A stretch of 64,000 nucleotides of DNA from Metaphire vulgaris (GCA_018105865.1 CM030837.1:2502975-2566974); one strand, 5' to 3'; positions 31,038 through 42,729 are shown, counted from the first letter of the stretch. Made by a program: numbers and translations. Notes: generated from the sequence alone by a model not told the origin.

Positions 31038-31253
31038 GGTCGAGCTCCTCGCCGAAGTCTGACCACTCCATCAGCTCCCCTCCTCTGCTCCGAGCGATCA
31101 CCGAGGAGTCGAACGCATCGCAGGACCTGGACGAGACGCTGTCCACTCCGCTGGACAAGATCCTGACCGGAGAATATGACCTAACTACGCTGCCCTACTC
31201 CCAGTACCTCGAACTGATGAAGGAAAACAAGGCGAACAACGCCCAACAGACGG
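31038..31253 (+). CDS. Gene C, exon 3 (linker)
   Basis: 216 nt, phase 1 at both borders (acceptor TTTCGGACAG, donor GTATAA). It encodes a Ser-rich then acidic linker, ending with the hydrophobic-aromatic stretch TLPYSQYLELMKENK, a possible short helix. No domain is recognised. Confidence 0.8.
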
Positions 31254-31293
31254 GTATAACATTATTATATTGTTATTATTATTATTACAGGTG

Positions 31294-31330
<37 letters not shown>

Positions 31331-31381
31331 TATTATTATTATTATATCATTCTTCTTCTTCTTCTTCTTCTTCTTCTTCTT

Positions 31382-31454
<73 letters not shown>

Positions 31455-31459
31455 CATTC

Positions 31460-31513
<54 letters not shown>

Positions 31514-31535
31514 CATTCTTCTTCTTCTTCTTCTT

Positions 31536-31566
<31 letters not shown>

Positions 31567-31663
31567 TTATTATTATATCATTCTTCTTCTTCTTCTTCTT
31601 CTTCTTCTTATTATTATTATTATTATTATTATTATATCATTCTTCTTCTTCTTCTTCTTCCTC

Positions 31664-31701
<38 letters not shown>

Positions 31702-31735
31702 TCTGCCTAAGTTTGTTAGTATTCTGTCCATGCAG
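31254..31735. repeat. Gene C intron 3, almost entirely (ATT)n/(TTC)n microsatellite
   Basis: Of 482 bp, about 430 are alternating ATT and TTC runs, punctuated six times by ATATCATTC. The block structure suggests duplication of a mixed unit rather than simple slippage. The last 30 nt before the acceptor are unique. Confidence 0.95.
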
Positions 31736-33462
31736 TGAGCGGCTTGTCGAGTGAGGGCGATGAACGATCAAGAACTCCGCAACAGAAGAGCGCAGAAAAC
31801 GGTGACGTCACAACAACAACAACAACAGAAGAAGAAGAAACCGATTCACGAACGCCGACGGTTGTCATGGATACGAGCGAGACTCGGCAGCGGACGCAAT
31901 TCGTCGAAAACGATTTCGAAATGTCGGTTTCGTCGAACTCCTTCGACGCGGCGGCGCCCGAGGAGACTCCGCCTGTCGGACGCGTGGCCACCTACGGACT
32001 CGGCGCAATTCATCCGATCCAGGTCATCCGCGAGAATTTCGGCGACGGATCAGCCTCCTTCGAGGCGGATAACCGGAAGGAGGAGGAGGAGGAGAAGAGG
32101 AAGAAGAAGATCGCGGGTTCGAACTCTCCGATTCTCCGGGAATTTAACAGCATCGTCGCCGCCGACGACGACGACGACGGCGGCGGCGGCGGGAATGGAG
32201 ATTTCGTCGGGACGACGGTTAACGCCGCCGACGGTAAGCTCAGTCTGGCGGAGACGGTAATCGCCGGTAGGATAGGGCTACCGTCCGACTGGGAGTTCGC
32301 CCATTACACGCAGGAGTCGGAAGATAACGACGTGGCGGTCTTTGGCGAGCACGGTCTTCCGTACGAAGCCGGGAACCAAGTCGCGACAGCTGAAGAAGCA
32401 GTATCTGGGACTATTGAAACGCCCCCCGTTCAGATTGAGGTCTTGCCGGACCCTATCCAGACACCATCTCAAGAAAGGATTCGAGAGAGCCTAGTCGCTG
32501 TCTCTGAGAGTCCCGTGTCGATTGAAGCGAGTCCCGGAAGTGGTGTTGTTCCTGTGGACGGTTTTGTCATTCGTGACTCATCTGGAGGCTATGGGCTGTC
32601 AGAACGCGTGGAAAAGATGGCGGAATTATTAGAGTCGGATTTTATGCAGAATCCATCGAATGTCGTTCATGAACCTGTGTTGCCAGAAAAGGAACTTTCG
32701 ACATGGATCGGGAACAAGTCAGATTCATCACTGCAGACCCCGGGAAAAGTCGATCTAGATCTAAAAACAGTCCTCCCGGAACCTTCGAAAGTGGAGACCG
32801 TTGCGGACACGACACCAGAAACTGCATCGGTCGCTGGTTGGGAAGACGAGAAAATCACCGACGAACAGGAGCGTGCGTCGAAGGAAACCGGGTCGCAACT
32901 TCCGGGCGAAGAAGCGGATAAACGTCCGCCGCCAGAGGTCGCACCGGAAACGGAAGGCGATCTCGCCGTGGCATTTCCGGCAAACGAAGTTTCCGTCCCC
33001 GAAGTGCGATCGTTTCCGGTCGATTTTCAATCGACTGTTTCCCACCGGGAAAAATCCGGCGGAACTCTTCCAACGACCGAAAACACCACGCCGGCTGGAA
33101 ATTTCGAGAAGTTTAACATCGGATTGCTACCGGAAATTCCTTCCGCATTCACTCCACTTCCGGATCTTACCTGGGAGGAGGAACCACTGGCTCCTTCTCC
33201 TCCTCCTCCTCCTCCTCCTCCGGTAAGAGTGGAGGATATCGAGGTGTCGGTGATGTCCGACCAGTCGCTGGTTGAATGGTGGGTCGAGTGGTTTCAGTTT
33301 CCATGGTTCTTCTACGTTCTTTTGGTTCTCATGGCAACGGTTGTCGCCTCGGCAATGCAGTTGAATCCAGCGCTGCTGATACTCGTAGTATCCACGGTAT
33401 CCGTGGCCGGATTCTTTCTATTTCCGTTGCAAGGAGTGAAGAGCAACAAGAAGCAACTGTGA
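31736..33462 (+). CDS. Gene C, exon 4: acidic linker, polyproline, two membrane segments, KKQL end
   Basis: The acceptor CTGTCCATGCAG ends at 31735 and enters in phase 1; TGA is at 33460. The four exons join to 803 residues. Exon 4 begins near residue 229 with about 500 residues of Glu/Asp/Ser/Pro-rich sequence, a poly-Asp/Gly stretch and a run of eight prolines near 730. Two hydrophobic segments follow (about 750-770 and 773-792), then a short basic tail ending K-K-Q-L. A terminal KKxx is the dilysine signal for retrieval to the endoplasmic reticulum and needs a cytosolic tail. The protein looks like an ER membrane hairpin with a cytosolic Ig domain. I know no family with this layout; muscle sarcoplasmic-reticulum anchoring is one guess. 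Confidence 0.87.
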
Positions 33463-33485
33463 CAACTGCGACGTCGAAAACTATG

Positions 33486-33567
33486 GGCTATTTATTATAG
33501 CGCCTATATAATCTGTGGTTGCCGCCGGCTATTTATTATAGCGCCTATATAACCTGTGGTTGCCGCC
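33486..33567. repeat. Tandem duplication 2 x 41 bp in the gene C 3' UTR
   Basis: Two adjacent copies of GGCTATTTATTATAGCGCCT plus 21 bp differ at one position. It starts 23 nt after the stop codon. The unit contains the retroposon-tail motif TATAGCGCC. Confidence 0.93.
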
Positions 33568-34239
33568 GAGCTTAATTTTTCTGTGAACGGCGAAAGTTTT
33601 AACGATTGCAGACATTAACTGCATTTGCTATCTGCGTTTGGAAGATTGCATAGGATAGTGTTTGCTAAGAGCATTAACCCATATATGCCTAACTTTTATT
33701 TCCTCGCTAGCGCCTATTAGCCTGGAACTAACCTATTTTCTGGAAAATTTTGACGGATCTCAAACTATGCATTAAATAGATATATATGACTATGTTAAAA
33801 TTCGTTTCTGTGTATCAAGAAATGAACACATATCAGTTATACAGGTTATGTGCTTTAGGCTATACATGCTGTGGATTGGAGTACATTTTTCCAGGAGAAA
33901 TGATCTTGAGGATTCGTCACAATTTCATACTTCGCTTCTATTGACAGAAATTAACTTCATCCCCACACAGCGTACGACAATAATCTATCCACTAGGGGGC
34001 TCTGCAACTGGTTTGAATTAATTGACTCACAATTATTACTGTTATTTATTTATTTATTTATTTATTTATTATTTACATTTCGTAAGACAACTTTTTCTAG
34101 TTTTGGCCCACAAATCTACCAGATTGAAAAAGCGTTTGTCGCCCATTTTTTAAAAAATCTCGTCACATTATTTTCTGTTTTCTGTGTGACGTTTGTGAAC
34201 TCCAGATTTTCGAGGCGACATCATGACATTTCATAACAT
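33568..34239. other. 3' flank of gene C
   Basis: A/T-rich with a (TTTA)n run near 34045-34070. No AATAAA is seen before the one overlapping the MITE at 34318, so a 3' UTR of about 860 nt is possible. Confidence 0.4.
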
Positions 34240-34319
34240 TTAACCCCTTAACTGTGTATTTAACTGTAACTCAATGTAAAATGGACGGATATATCCGGGA
34301 TCCCCAGTTAAGGGGTTAA
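34240..34319 (+). mobile_element. 80-bp TTAA MITE, copy 3
   Basis: TTAA at 34240 and 34316 with the standard core. Its right TTAA overlaps AATAAA (34318-34323), a potential poly(A) signal for gene C. Confidence 0.92.
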
Positions 34320-36047
34320 TAAACTGACGCGATTCAACTGAAATATGAAATATATTCACGAAGGAAATGAAAGCAAACTTAAATAATAAATAGTAACATT
34401 AAAATTCAATCACTTGTACAACTCAAAATCCCCTTCACACATCTTGGTCCCTTTGCTCTGGTAGAGCTCAAACTGGATGTGATGCATGGAACAATTTACC
34501 TTCAGATCAGTGACGTAGCCGAGGGGGAGGGTTGACCCCATTAAACTAGCATCCTTGTTTGGCCGACCAAATTTATTTCATTAAAATTATTTTTTTAAAA
34601 TATGGAGGGACTGCCAAAATCATTTAAGTAGCAAGAAAAGAAATAGAAGAGGCAAACAGAAACTCGAACTATGGCTACATAGGTTGTCCGAAATTTTAAC
34701 TATATAACTAACTTAATTCTAATATTTTATGTACATTGAATATTTTATATAGGCCTGCGTTGAAAACACCCTGTAAGTGACAGTTCCCCGGTTAAGATAA
34801 TTGTGAAATCGGCAAATGGCAATCTTCATTGGCATAAATAGCATGATTAATTGATCGATCTTTTAAATAGATATATATGACTATTTCAATGCTTGATTGG
34901 CTGATTGACCGATTGATTGCAGAAAAAGGCTTCAACAAAAGCCTTTCTTTATTTGAAGTCGGCCTACACTTAACATCAGAAAGAACGCCCGACATAATAT
35001 TGTGAATTTTCTTTCGACGAGAAAAAATATGAGAAAAAAGCACACAGTACAGCAACAATGTACTTAAATATATCGCCCGCCTGTGAATTATTCGCAAGTT
35101 CTGACGAAACAAGGTTTTTCTAATTTCACTGAAAATTAAATACAAACTCGTGAAGACATTTCTTAGTGCATAGAAATCAAATAGAAAATCAGAAAGCGAA
35201 CAAGTGAGTAAGTAAGTAAGTCACCGCGCGACAGACGACGAACAAAAAGTGTAAACAAACAAGGATGGAACAGCTATTCGATATTCATATTCAAATAGCC
35301 ATCAACTTCTATTAGGCATAAGTCACAAATAATAGTGCATTGTCGACAACGGTCAGATGTACTTTATAGGCCTAAATCTAATATTTTGATAAAAGAGGTT
35401 TCTTGAGAAGGTCCAATATTATTATCCTTAGTAAAAAAATAAAATTCAGGATTCTAGCTAACTCTGATGTCTTTTGAAATGAATCTATCCTAAAATAAAA
35501 CGAAATTTTACTGGAGAATGTGTTTCAACGAGCGAAAAACTGGAACGTTATCTTAGCAGCCTCTGATTCAATCCACCGTGCCTCCAAGTTCTTTTCATCG
35601 GTCTAAATAGGCCTAAATATAGTCTGCAATAGTAAAATAGAAGCCTAAATTAACGTTTGTTGAAGCAGGTCAATGCTAATTTATCATTGGTGTAGGCCTG
35701 CGTACAGTATATCAAATTTTAATTATAATTATGTTGGCGCATTTGCAATGTTTTTGTACATTGTTTCATTGCTTTGATGAATACCCCCTTCGTTTATCAT
35801 AATACACTTGTCGTGCACGCTACTTTCTCACTTTTGAAATAATTCAAACGCCTTAAGATCGACATAAATCGATTATTTCCGAGACACAGTGTTCTTTTTT
35901 ACCACGGGGAAGGGGAAGGGAGGAACAGGTTTGACAGTACACCTGTCAGAATCAATCACAGAGATGGCTTCATCTCTGGCTAATTCGGCAAGATTTGACT
36001 TTAACGCTGGTCAAGATGGGAGACAATTTTGCATTTTTACATTTTGC
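34320..36047. other. Intergenic, no gene recognised
   Basis: A hAT-like end CAGTGACGTAGCCGAGG is at 34508, (ATTG)-like runs are near 34840-34920 and (AAGT)n at 35205-35220. Otherwise A/T-rich unique sequence without splice-flanked frames. Confidence 0.5.
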
Positions 36048-36290
36048 TGACGGGAGAGAGAGAGAGAGACAGACAGACAGAGACAGAGAGAGAGAGAGAG
36101 AAAATAAAACGACAGAGGAGAGAACAGAGAGAGAAACTGAACGATCAGAGACAGAGATTCGAGACACCGACAGAGACAGAGACAGAGAGACAGAGAGACA
36201 GAGAGAGACCGAGACAGAGAGAGACCGAGACAGAGAGAGACAGCCAGAGAGATTTTATCATTGAGAGAGACAGACAGACAATTGACAGAC
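36048..36290. repeat. (GA)n/(GACA)n purine-rich microsatellite
   Basis: Mixed GA, GACA and GACAGAGA units over some 240 bp. The charged or Ser/Leu-rich frames read across it are artefacts. Confidence 0.93.
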
Positions 36291-37242
36291 AGAATGGGTT
36301 TTAAAAAATTGCGTCAGTGTTTATGAGTTTCTCACTTTTGAGTCGTTCAACAACGGTGTCGATAAATTTTAGCTCATAATGGAGGGATGCCACTTTGACA
36401 ACCTCAAATATCGGAATTATCTCTGGCTAATTTAGCTATTCTCCACCAAGTGCATCCATGCATGATGCCATCTTCTGCGAGCGTACCAATGTCTTCATGG
36501 CAATGTTTTCGTTATTCGGCTTCGAAGAGAGTTCGAACGCTTAATTAATAAAACGCAGAAAAACTTGAAGAAAAAGAAGAAGGCATTTGGTACGAGGACC
36601 AACGGGTCCGCTTTGCAGACAATATTTGTCGAGTTTTTTTTTGTCCTTGGATGGAAGCCGTAGGCCTATTCGTCTGTTTTCAACTCACGCTTTTCCGAGC
36701 GGCTTTTGGCGAAACAGCATCGTTTTACAAGACTTAGCAGCGCGTTGCCATGCCAACGGCGCCTCCTTTCTCCGATCTTTCTCTCCGACCTTTCGACAGT
36801 GTTTTATCGAGACTCCAGGCCTTTGGGGGGGGGGTTGACTTGGCTGGAGGGGAAGAGGCACAGTTTAATACAAAACAATTTTTAGTGTTGAGACTTTTTG
36901 GAGGGGGATTTTGAGATTTTTTGGGGAGAGGATCTCTCCTCCTAACAGGCCTGTATAAAGCACTGCCTTTCGATCGCGAAACCAGAAGCCTAGGAATAGG
37001 CGTAAACTTCTATTAGGCCTCTAGGCTCGAGCCCCCCCCCCCACTTTTTTAGAGGCTGCCACAGGGAAGGGAACGCTAATGGGGCCGCCCTCCCCCTTTT
37101 TCATCCAAGTTTGCGTCACTGAGCCTAGATCAACCAACTTGAGCTAAGTTTTGGCAAAGAAACACACGCACGCACGCACGCGTACATCAACTGCCGTTGA
37201 ACATAGGCGCGAAAAAGACTCGGAGTTGCGCATATCGTTCGT
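36291..37242. other. Intergenic, MITE remnants
   Basis: G- and C-run-bearing remnants at 36810-36960 (related to 48400-48557) and 36990-37125 (related, inverted, to 55864-55972). No coding sequence. Confidence 0.5.
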
Positions 37243-37471
37243 TCAGTCGCCTCTCGTCTGGTAACACATCTGGCCCATCTTGACCTCGCCCCCGTTGCTC
37301 GTCAGGGGCACCGCCTGACACCTGGTTCGGTAGACGGCCTTGCCCTTCGTCGCCGGCCCCGGGACCCGCCTTCCTTCGCCGCCCGGGTCCGGGTCCGGGT
37401 CCGTGCTCCGGGCCCCGTTCCCTTCCACCGACGAGCTCTCGCCCACCCGCGGTAGACTGTCGTCGCTATCG

Positions 37472-37505
<34 letters not shown>

Positions 37506-37700
37506 CTAGGCTAACGACGACCGTTTTAACCGGTTGTCGTCGTTGTTGTTGCGAGTGGTGGACGTAGCCGTTGTCGTTGTCGTTGTCGTCGTTGTTCTTG
37601 TCGTCGTTGTCTTTTGAGATCTTTTCGAAGATGCCGTTCGTGTTTTCTTCCTCGGCGTCAGTGGCAACACCAATGCGATCGAACCTTGAACTATGTTTTA
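37243..37700 (-). CDS. Tentative gene D, terminal exon (polar cytoplasmic tail)
   Basis: On the minus strand an acceptor (TTGTTTTTTCGTATTCAATAG, ending 37701) opens a frame with no ATG that stays open for 151 codons to TGA at 37243-37245. It reads Glu/Asn/Asp-rich sequence, an (AAC)11-encoded Asn run, DSDDSLPRVGESSS and DPDPDPGGE, then a Cys-containing end (TRCQAVPL, GQMCYQTRGD). It enters in phase 1, matching the donor of the transmembrane exon at 46067. The 8.4-kb gap makes the pairing tentative. No domain is recognised; it could be the cytoplasmic tail of a single-pass protein. Confidence 0.5.
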
Positions 37701-37879
37701 CTATTGAATACGAAAAAACAACGTGATTTCCATGTACAACTGCATTGCATCGTCAAACGGGAGGGTGGCTGGGTGGGGGTGGGGATGGGGTGCACGGGGC
37801 GGGGTCCCTATTCCGGAACCCAGCCTCGATCTGTGCAGAGAGACTGAAAATTAAGGTTGCACAATCAAACCTAGATAAG

Positions 37880-38140
37880 AGGACCGCCCACAGAAATGTT
37901 TCCAGGGGAACACAGTGGTCACGGCTATTAACATAGTTTCCAAGAAACTCATCTCCACAGTTCTTAGATGAAGTTAAGTTTCTCAATATTTAACTTTATG
38001 CATCGGTCAGTAGTGTTTTAGTGTGAAAATATTGGTTAAACGCCAAAATATAGCCCGCTACATAAATTGATTTGCATTTTCCGGCGGGAGGGGGTGCAAG
38101 TGCCCCCTCTTTTCCCGATGTGTCGGAGCCAGTGAAGAGG
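37880..38140. mobile_element. MITE of the CGCCCACAGAAATTTTTCCAGG family, older copy
   Basis: CGCCCACAGAAATGTTTCCA at the left and GCAAGTGCCCCCTCTTTTCC with GGAGCCAGTG at the right match the better-kept copy 44316-44484. No duplication is readable. Confidence 0.55.
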
Positions 38141-38341
38141 ACCTAGGGATAAATCAGGTTTGTGCCTAACTTGACGGGCACAATATTTTCACGCAAACGC
38201 TGATATTGCGCTCAAAACAAGCGCCTTAATTTGCAGTTAAGTAAATCCAGGATGGACCATCTTTACGTGATAACTTTCCTACAAGCGTTACGGACATTTG
38301 GATCAGGTCTGTGGAATATATTTTTCTAGTGAATGAACCAG

Positions 38342-38625
38342 CAGTGGCGGTTCCAGGAATTCTTGGTGGGGATGAAAAAAATTTCTAGGAAGTTGGTGGG
38401 TGGATGAAAAGTGAAGGAGAAAAAAAGAAAAAAGAGAAAAAGGTCATTGATATAGTGCTTTGCCCACAAAATATATTAATAAACCTTTCCAAAAAAGACC
38501 GACAAGCAAAAAGAAGGCCATTCGCAGTATTTTTCACTAATTTTTTAAACTCACCGTAAAACAAGTTGACCAGCAAAAAAGGTCATCCGGAACCCCCAAT
38601 CATCAACATGTTGGAACCGCCACTG
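38342..38625. mobile_element. hAT-like MITE CAGTGGCGGTTCC, TSD TGAACCAG
   Basis: The ends CAGTGGCGGTTCC and GGAACCGCCACTG are perfect inverted repeats. TGAACCAG is at 38334-38341 and 38626-38633 (8/8). 284 bp. Confidence 0.95.
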
Positions 38626-38633
38626 TGAACCAG

Positions 38634-39242
38634 GTCAAAACTGCTCTAAACCAGAGGGGCTACGCCCTCATTTTAAAAGAAAACTGTCGCTTGTAGAATT
38701 ATTTCATTATAGTTTGCCCGTTCAAGAACTAACTTGTTCATTATGCAACCAGCGACTTATCGATTCTTCGCGTCTCGCTATGACCTCGACCGTTTCGACC
38801 CACGACCAACTTAGATCGAACGTCTGATGACCACATGTCGTGATCGTCGACCATTAGTCACGTGATATGTGTACACCGTGTATCGAAAAAAAACCGGTTC
38901 CAATTCCCGTGGGCAATTCGCCTAAGAGAGCCGTGTGGTATTAAGTCGGGGGGATTTTAATGCGCTGACGGCATCAAAATCAGACTGAATAGCAAGTAGT
39001 GGGGTTGCTGTTTCTGACTCCGTTTCTGACTTCCAATAAATCATCTGACTGCGACGATTCGATCCGCGTCTTACTTCGTCGCCTTCCGATTGTGATGTTA
39101 ATTCGAACGCAACTCTTCCTTTTATTCCGGATCCAGCGTCAATGAAAACGCAGCGCCGATTTTTCCATTCAGTTTCTCCATTTATCTGTTCAATTTTTCT
39201 ACCTCTCCGCGTTCTGCCCGACGTTTTTCTGATCGCTTACAA
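38634..39242. other. Intergenic, nothing recognised
   Basis: Unique sequence of mixed composition. No exon or repeat family seen. Confidence 0.5.
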
Positions 39243-39354
39243 ACACCGGCGATGTCTCTGTCTCTCTGTCGTTCTCTCTTTCTCTCTGTGTGTATCTTTG
39301 TCTGTCTCTATCTCTGTTGCTATATATATATCTCTCTCTTTCTCTCTCTATGTC

Positions 39355-39385
<31 letters not shown>

Positions 39386-39472
39386 GTCTCTGTCTGCCTG
39401 TCTGTCTCTGTGTCTGTCTCTCTGTCTGTCTCTGTCTCTTTGCCTCTCCGTCTATATGTGTCTGTCTATATG

Positions 39473-39531
<59 letters not shown>

Positions 39532-39533
39532 CA
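39243..39533. repeat. (TC)n/(TGTC)n pyrimidine-rich microsatellite
   Basis: TCTC and TGTC units over 290 bp. The Ser/Leu/Cys-rich frames are artefacts. Confidence 0.94.
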
Positions 39534-39755
39534 ACGGTGTTACGTATAAAGCACTGAGTGAGAGTGAAGTTTAGGCGCAAAATGTTCAGTCTTGGGACTT
39601 CACAAAATTAGTTTAGCCGATTAACCAATCTACTGAATGATTCCAGCTGCCGCCGCAGAGTTGGTGAAAACACGGATTCAAGCACAACTCCCATCTTAAT
39701 CATCATTGATTCTATCTATTAAACGAAATGCAATCAATGGAAACATTCGATCAAG

Positions 39756-40108
39756 TATAATAGTGTCGTTTCAAATGGCTCACCATTTTTCGTGGCATTT
39801 CGAATGCTCTAAAATAAAATTGAGGCAGAATATATTGGCATTTCTAGTACGGTTTGACTCAGCTAAGCTGAGGACACACGAAAATGTGGTTTTAATTTGT
39901 TTCATCACTCTTCTGAATTTTGCATATCTATAGCATATCAGTAGCACTAAACCTTGCAATGTCCTATGTCAAACAGGGTATCAATTGTATAATATTTTTG
40001 TGGTCTATAGAACTTGTCATACAAGAAACCAGCTCTCTTAAACCCCTTCTTATCTTTCGTTCGATTTTTTTAGACATTTGACAGAGAACAGATTTCTGAA
40101 AGACTTTG
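39756..40108 (-). repeat. Dispersed repeat family R1, inverted copy
   Basis: The complement contains GAATATATTGACAATT-like blocks, AGAGTGATGAAACAAATTAA and ACAAAGTCTTTCAGAAATCT, as at 22355 and 58774. It abuts the foldback MITE at 40111. Confidence 0.8.
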
Positions 40109-40110
40109 TA

Positions 40111-40517
40111 TGGGGCTGTCCATTAATTACGTCAACAGTTTAGGCGGAGGAGTTCGAAAAAGTTTGACAGTTGTTGACAGGAGGAGGGGGTTAAGAGAAG
40201 TTGACGTCAACAATTTCACTTTTTACAAATAATCAAAATATAGGAAATTTCATGAAATACTACTAATTACAGTGGAAGAGAGTACAGCAAAAAAGGTCAT
40301 CACCACCACATTTTGACTCTCGATGAGCAAAAATGGAAAAAATGGTCGTCACTGCAAAAAATAATAACCTTTTTATTGGGGCCTGCTATTGATCTTGGGG
40401 GTCAAAGTTTTTGACGTAATTATGTGGGGGGAGTAAACTGAAAGTTGACAGTTGTTGACAAGAGGGAGGGGGTCAAAAATTGCTCAAAAATTGTTGACAT
40501 AATTAATGGACAGCCCC
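40111..40517. mobile_element. Foldback MITE GGGGCTGTCCATTAATTA
   Basis: TGGGGCTGTCCATTAATTAC at the left and GACATAATTAATGGACAGCC at the right form long inverted ends. GTTGACAGTTGTTGACA blocks are repeated inside. A 3-bp or TA-type target is not resolved. Confidence 0.8.
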
Positions 40518-40532
40518 AAAGAGTGCCACCAT

Positions 40533-40720
40533 CAGTGGCGGCTCTAGGATTTGGCAAGTGGGGGGACCGTTGGGGTGGCAACTTCTAATCATGGGGGGCC
40601 AACCATTTGTTGTTTAATGTATGTAGCATTAAGTATAGGGTCCCAACTGGGGGGGATACTGAGGGCCAGGCACTCAATAGGGGCACGGGCCCCTCTGGCC
40701 CCCCGGTGGAGCCGCCACTG
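40533..40720. mobile_element. hAT-like MITE CAGTGGCGGCTC, 188 bp, TSD GCCACCAT
   Basis: GCCACCAT is at 40525-40532 and 40721-40728 (8/8). Same subfamily and same length as 47079-47266, inverted relative to it. Confidence 0.96.
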
Positions 40721-40759
40721 GCCACCATAACTACTTTACTACGACTGGAGTTAGAAAAC

Positions 40760-40868
40760 GAGAGAGAGACAGCGATACAGACAGACAGACAGACAGACAG
40801 ACATAGACAGACAAAAAGACAGAGGCAGACAGACAGAGACAGAAACAGAGAGAGAGACAGAAGCAGAT
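40760..40868. repeat. (GACA)n microsatellite
   Basis: GACA, GAGACA and GAGA units. Confidence 0.93.
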
Positions 40869-41299
40869 AGGCCAACTGCGTCTGGGCGTCTCAGAAATTC
40901 CATCATCCTGACAAATCCTTCACGGAATGACCGCAGTAACTTGTTTAGCGGCAATTCGCTTTACAATTTCAATTATGCGCCGTCGAGAGTGCTCGAATTC
41001 GAAGCGAATGGCAGACAATGATATTAAACAAGCTGCACGAATATGCTCCAACTCACGACATGGCGTCTATCGCACAGCAGTCTGGGCAGTCTACGTGTCT
41101 AAACTCTATAGACAATTACTTTACCTTAACACTTAGGCTATGCGAATATGACAATTTTGCCAATGATTTGGTTTCTCGGAAATTCGACCAAAAAGCTGGG
41201 TTTTTCTGGTTTCTCGCTCTGAAATGTTAGGAATTGTGGCGAAAATAATAATAACAATAATAATACTAATAATAATAATATTATTATTATTATTACTGC

Positions 41300-41350
<51 letters not shown>

Positions 41351-41600
41351 TCCATCTTTCCAGCCATCCACTCATCCATCCACTTTATTCGTTCATTCAT
41401 TCATTCACTGATTCGTTTATTGCGTCGTTCAATCATTCTTCCGCCTGTGCATCCATCAATTTCCTTCCTTCGTTCATTAATTAGTTAATTCATCAATATT
41501 ATTCATTCAGTCTGTCACTCAGTCATTCTTCCGTCTCTGCATCCATCCATTCCGCCCTGAATACGCCCCTGGACCTGAACCTGTAATCAAGCAGAGAGAA

Positions 41601-41647
<47 letters not shown>

Positions 41648-42059
41648 CAGACAGACAGACAGAGACAGAGACAGAGAGACAGAGAGACAGAGAGACAGAG
41701 AGACACAGATAGAGAGGTGAGTGACGCTTGAGCGGCGATTTGCTTCCATTTATTGACATCAGGAATCAATAATTAGACGTCCGTCCGGTCTTCTCGGCCG
41801 ACTTTTTGCAATTAGCTAATGAGTATTTATGCAGCGCAGACACACCACGAATGCTTCTAGCATTTTGGTCTGGTGCTGAGGCTTCGATCGTCGTCTCTTT
41901 ATAAATGGAATTACATGTGTATATTAGCTGTTAACCCGTCAAAAATGACGGGGCGCATTGGCTATTTCAGTATTCCCACCCCGATCTATTGCAAAAGTTC
42001 GGCTGTCAAGTCCGAATAGCAGATCTGCATTCATGATGAACTTATTAAAGCATATTCTA
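40869..42059. repeat. Intergenic with microsatellites
   Basis: (AAT)n/(ATT)n at 41245-41349 forms an inverted pair. ATTC/CATC-type runs lie at 41390-41540 and (GA)n/(GACA)n at 41595-41712. No gene is recognised. Confidence 0.8.
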
Positions 42060-42139
42060 TTAACCCCTTAACTGGGTATTTAACCGTAACTCAATGTAAA
42101 ATGGACGGATATATCCGGGATCCCCAGTTAAGGGGTTAA
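42060..42139 (+). mobile_element. 80-bp TTAA MITE, copy 4
   Basis: TTAA at 42060 and 42136; the core differs from copies 2 and 3 at few sites. Confidence 0.92.
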
Positions 42140-42295
42140 GAAAATACACATAACAATATTCTAAATCTGGAAATGTAAAGTGAATACGTGATTATCGTTG
42201 AAAATGATGATGGGCCATATAGCGTTGCCATGAACCCCGCACCGGAGCGAGGTTTTCATCTTGAATATCTAGGTCATAAACGCCGTCGAGGTCGA

Positions 42296-42328
42296 TGGTC
42301 AGAGGTCAAGGTGATGGGTCAGAGGTCA
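42296..42328 (+). promoter_or_regulatory. Two DR1-type nuclear-receptor motifs
   Basis: TGGTCA-G-AGGTCA (42296-42308) and GGGTCA-G-AGGTCA (42316-42328) are direct repeats of the AGGTCA half-site with 1-bp spacing, the form bound by RXR, HNF4 and COUP-TF. The two sites are 20 bp apart. A further AGGTCA is at 42271. Function is inferred from the motif only. Confidence 0.45.
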
Positions 42329-42602
42329 AGATGGAACGCCAAATCGAGTAGGCGTTAATACGCAGTGCATTAACGAGGAGTCGATATCGAGATAAGAACC
42401 GGATAGAGCGGCCATTTCTTCCTTATATTCGGAACTCCTTGGCTACAGTAGGCGGGAAATCAATGACTTTGCGGAATCCATTGGGGGGGAGGGTGGAACT
42501 GCGAAGCATGACTATAGGGCATGACGAGGCATGACCACACAAGAGGTCACTTAGGATCAGATCCGACATATCAGTCTATCATTTGAATATCCGATAAAAT
42601 GC

Positions 42603-42729
42603 ATCTCTCTCTCCCTCTCTCCCTCTCTCCCTCTCTCCCTCTCTCCCTCTCTCCCTCTCTCCGTCTCTCTCACTCTCTCCCTCTCTCCCTCTCTCCCTCT
42701 CTCCCTCTCTCTCCCTCTCTCTCTCTCAC
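42603..42729. repeat. (CTCTCC)n microsatellite
   Basis: Pyrimidine-only hexamers, about 20 units, followed by a short (GATT)n. Confidence 0.95.

Noticed and set aside
34792..35145. 117-codon minus-strand frame
   Set aside because: A/T-rich region with ordinary chance-length frame, no motif, no splice context.
39142..39574. Ser/Leu/Cys-rich frames that look membrane-like
   Set aside because: Translations of TCTC/TGTC repeat; the same is true near 45050, 55408 and 61401.
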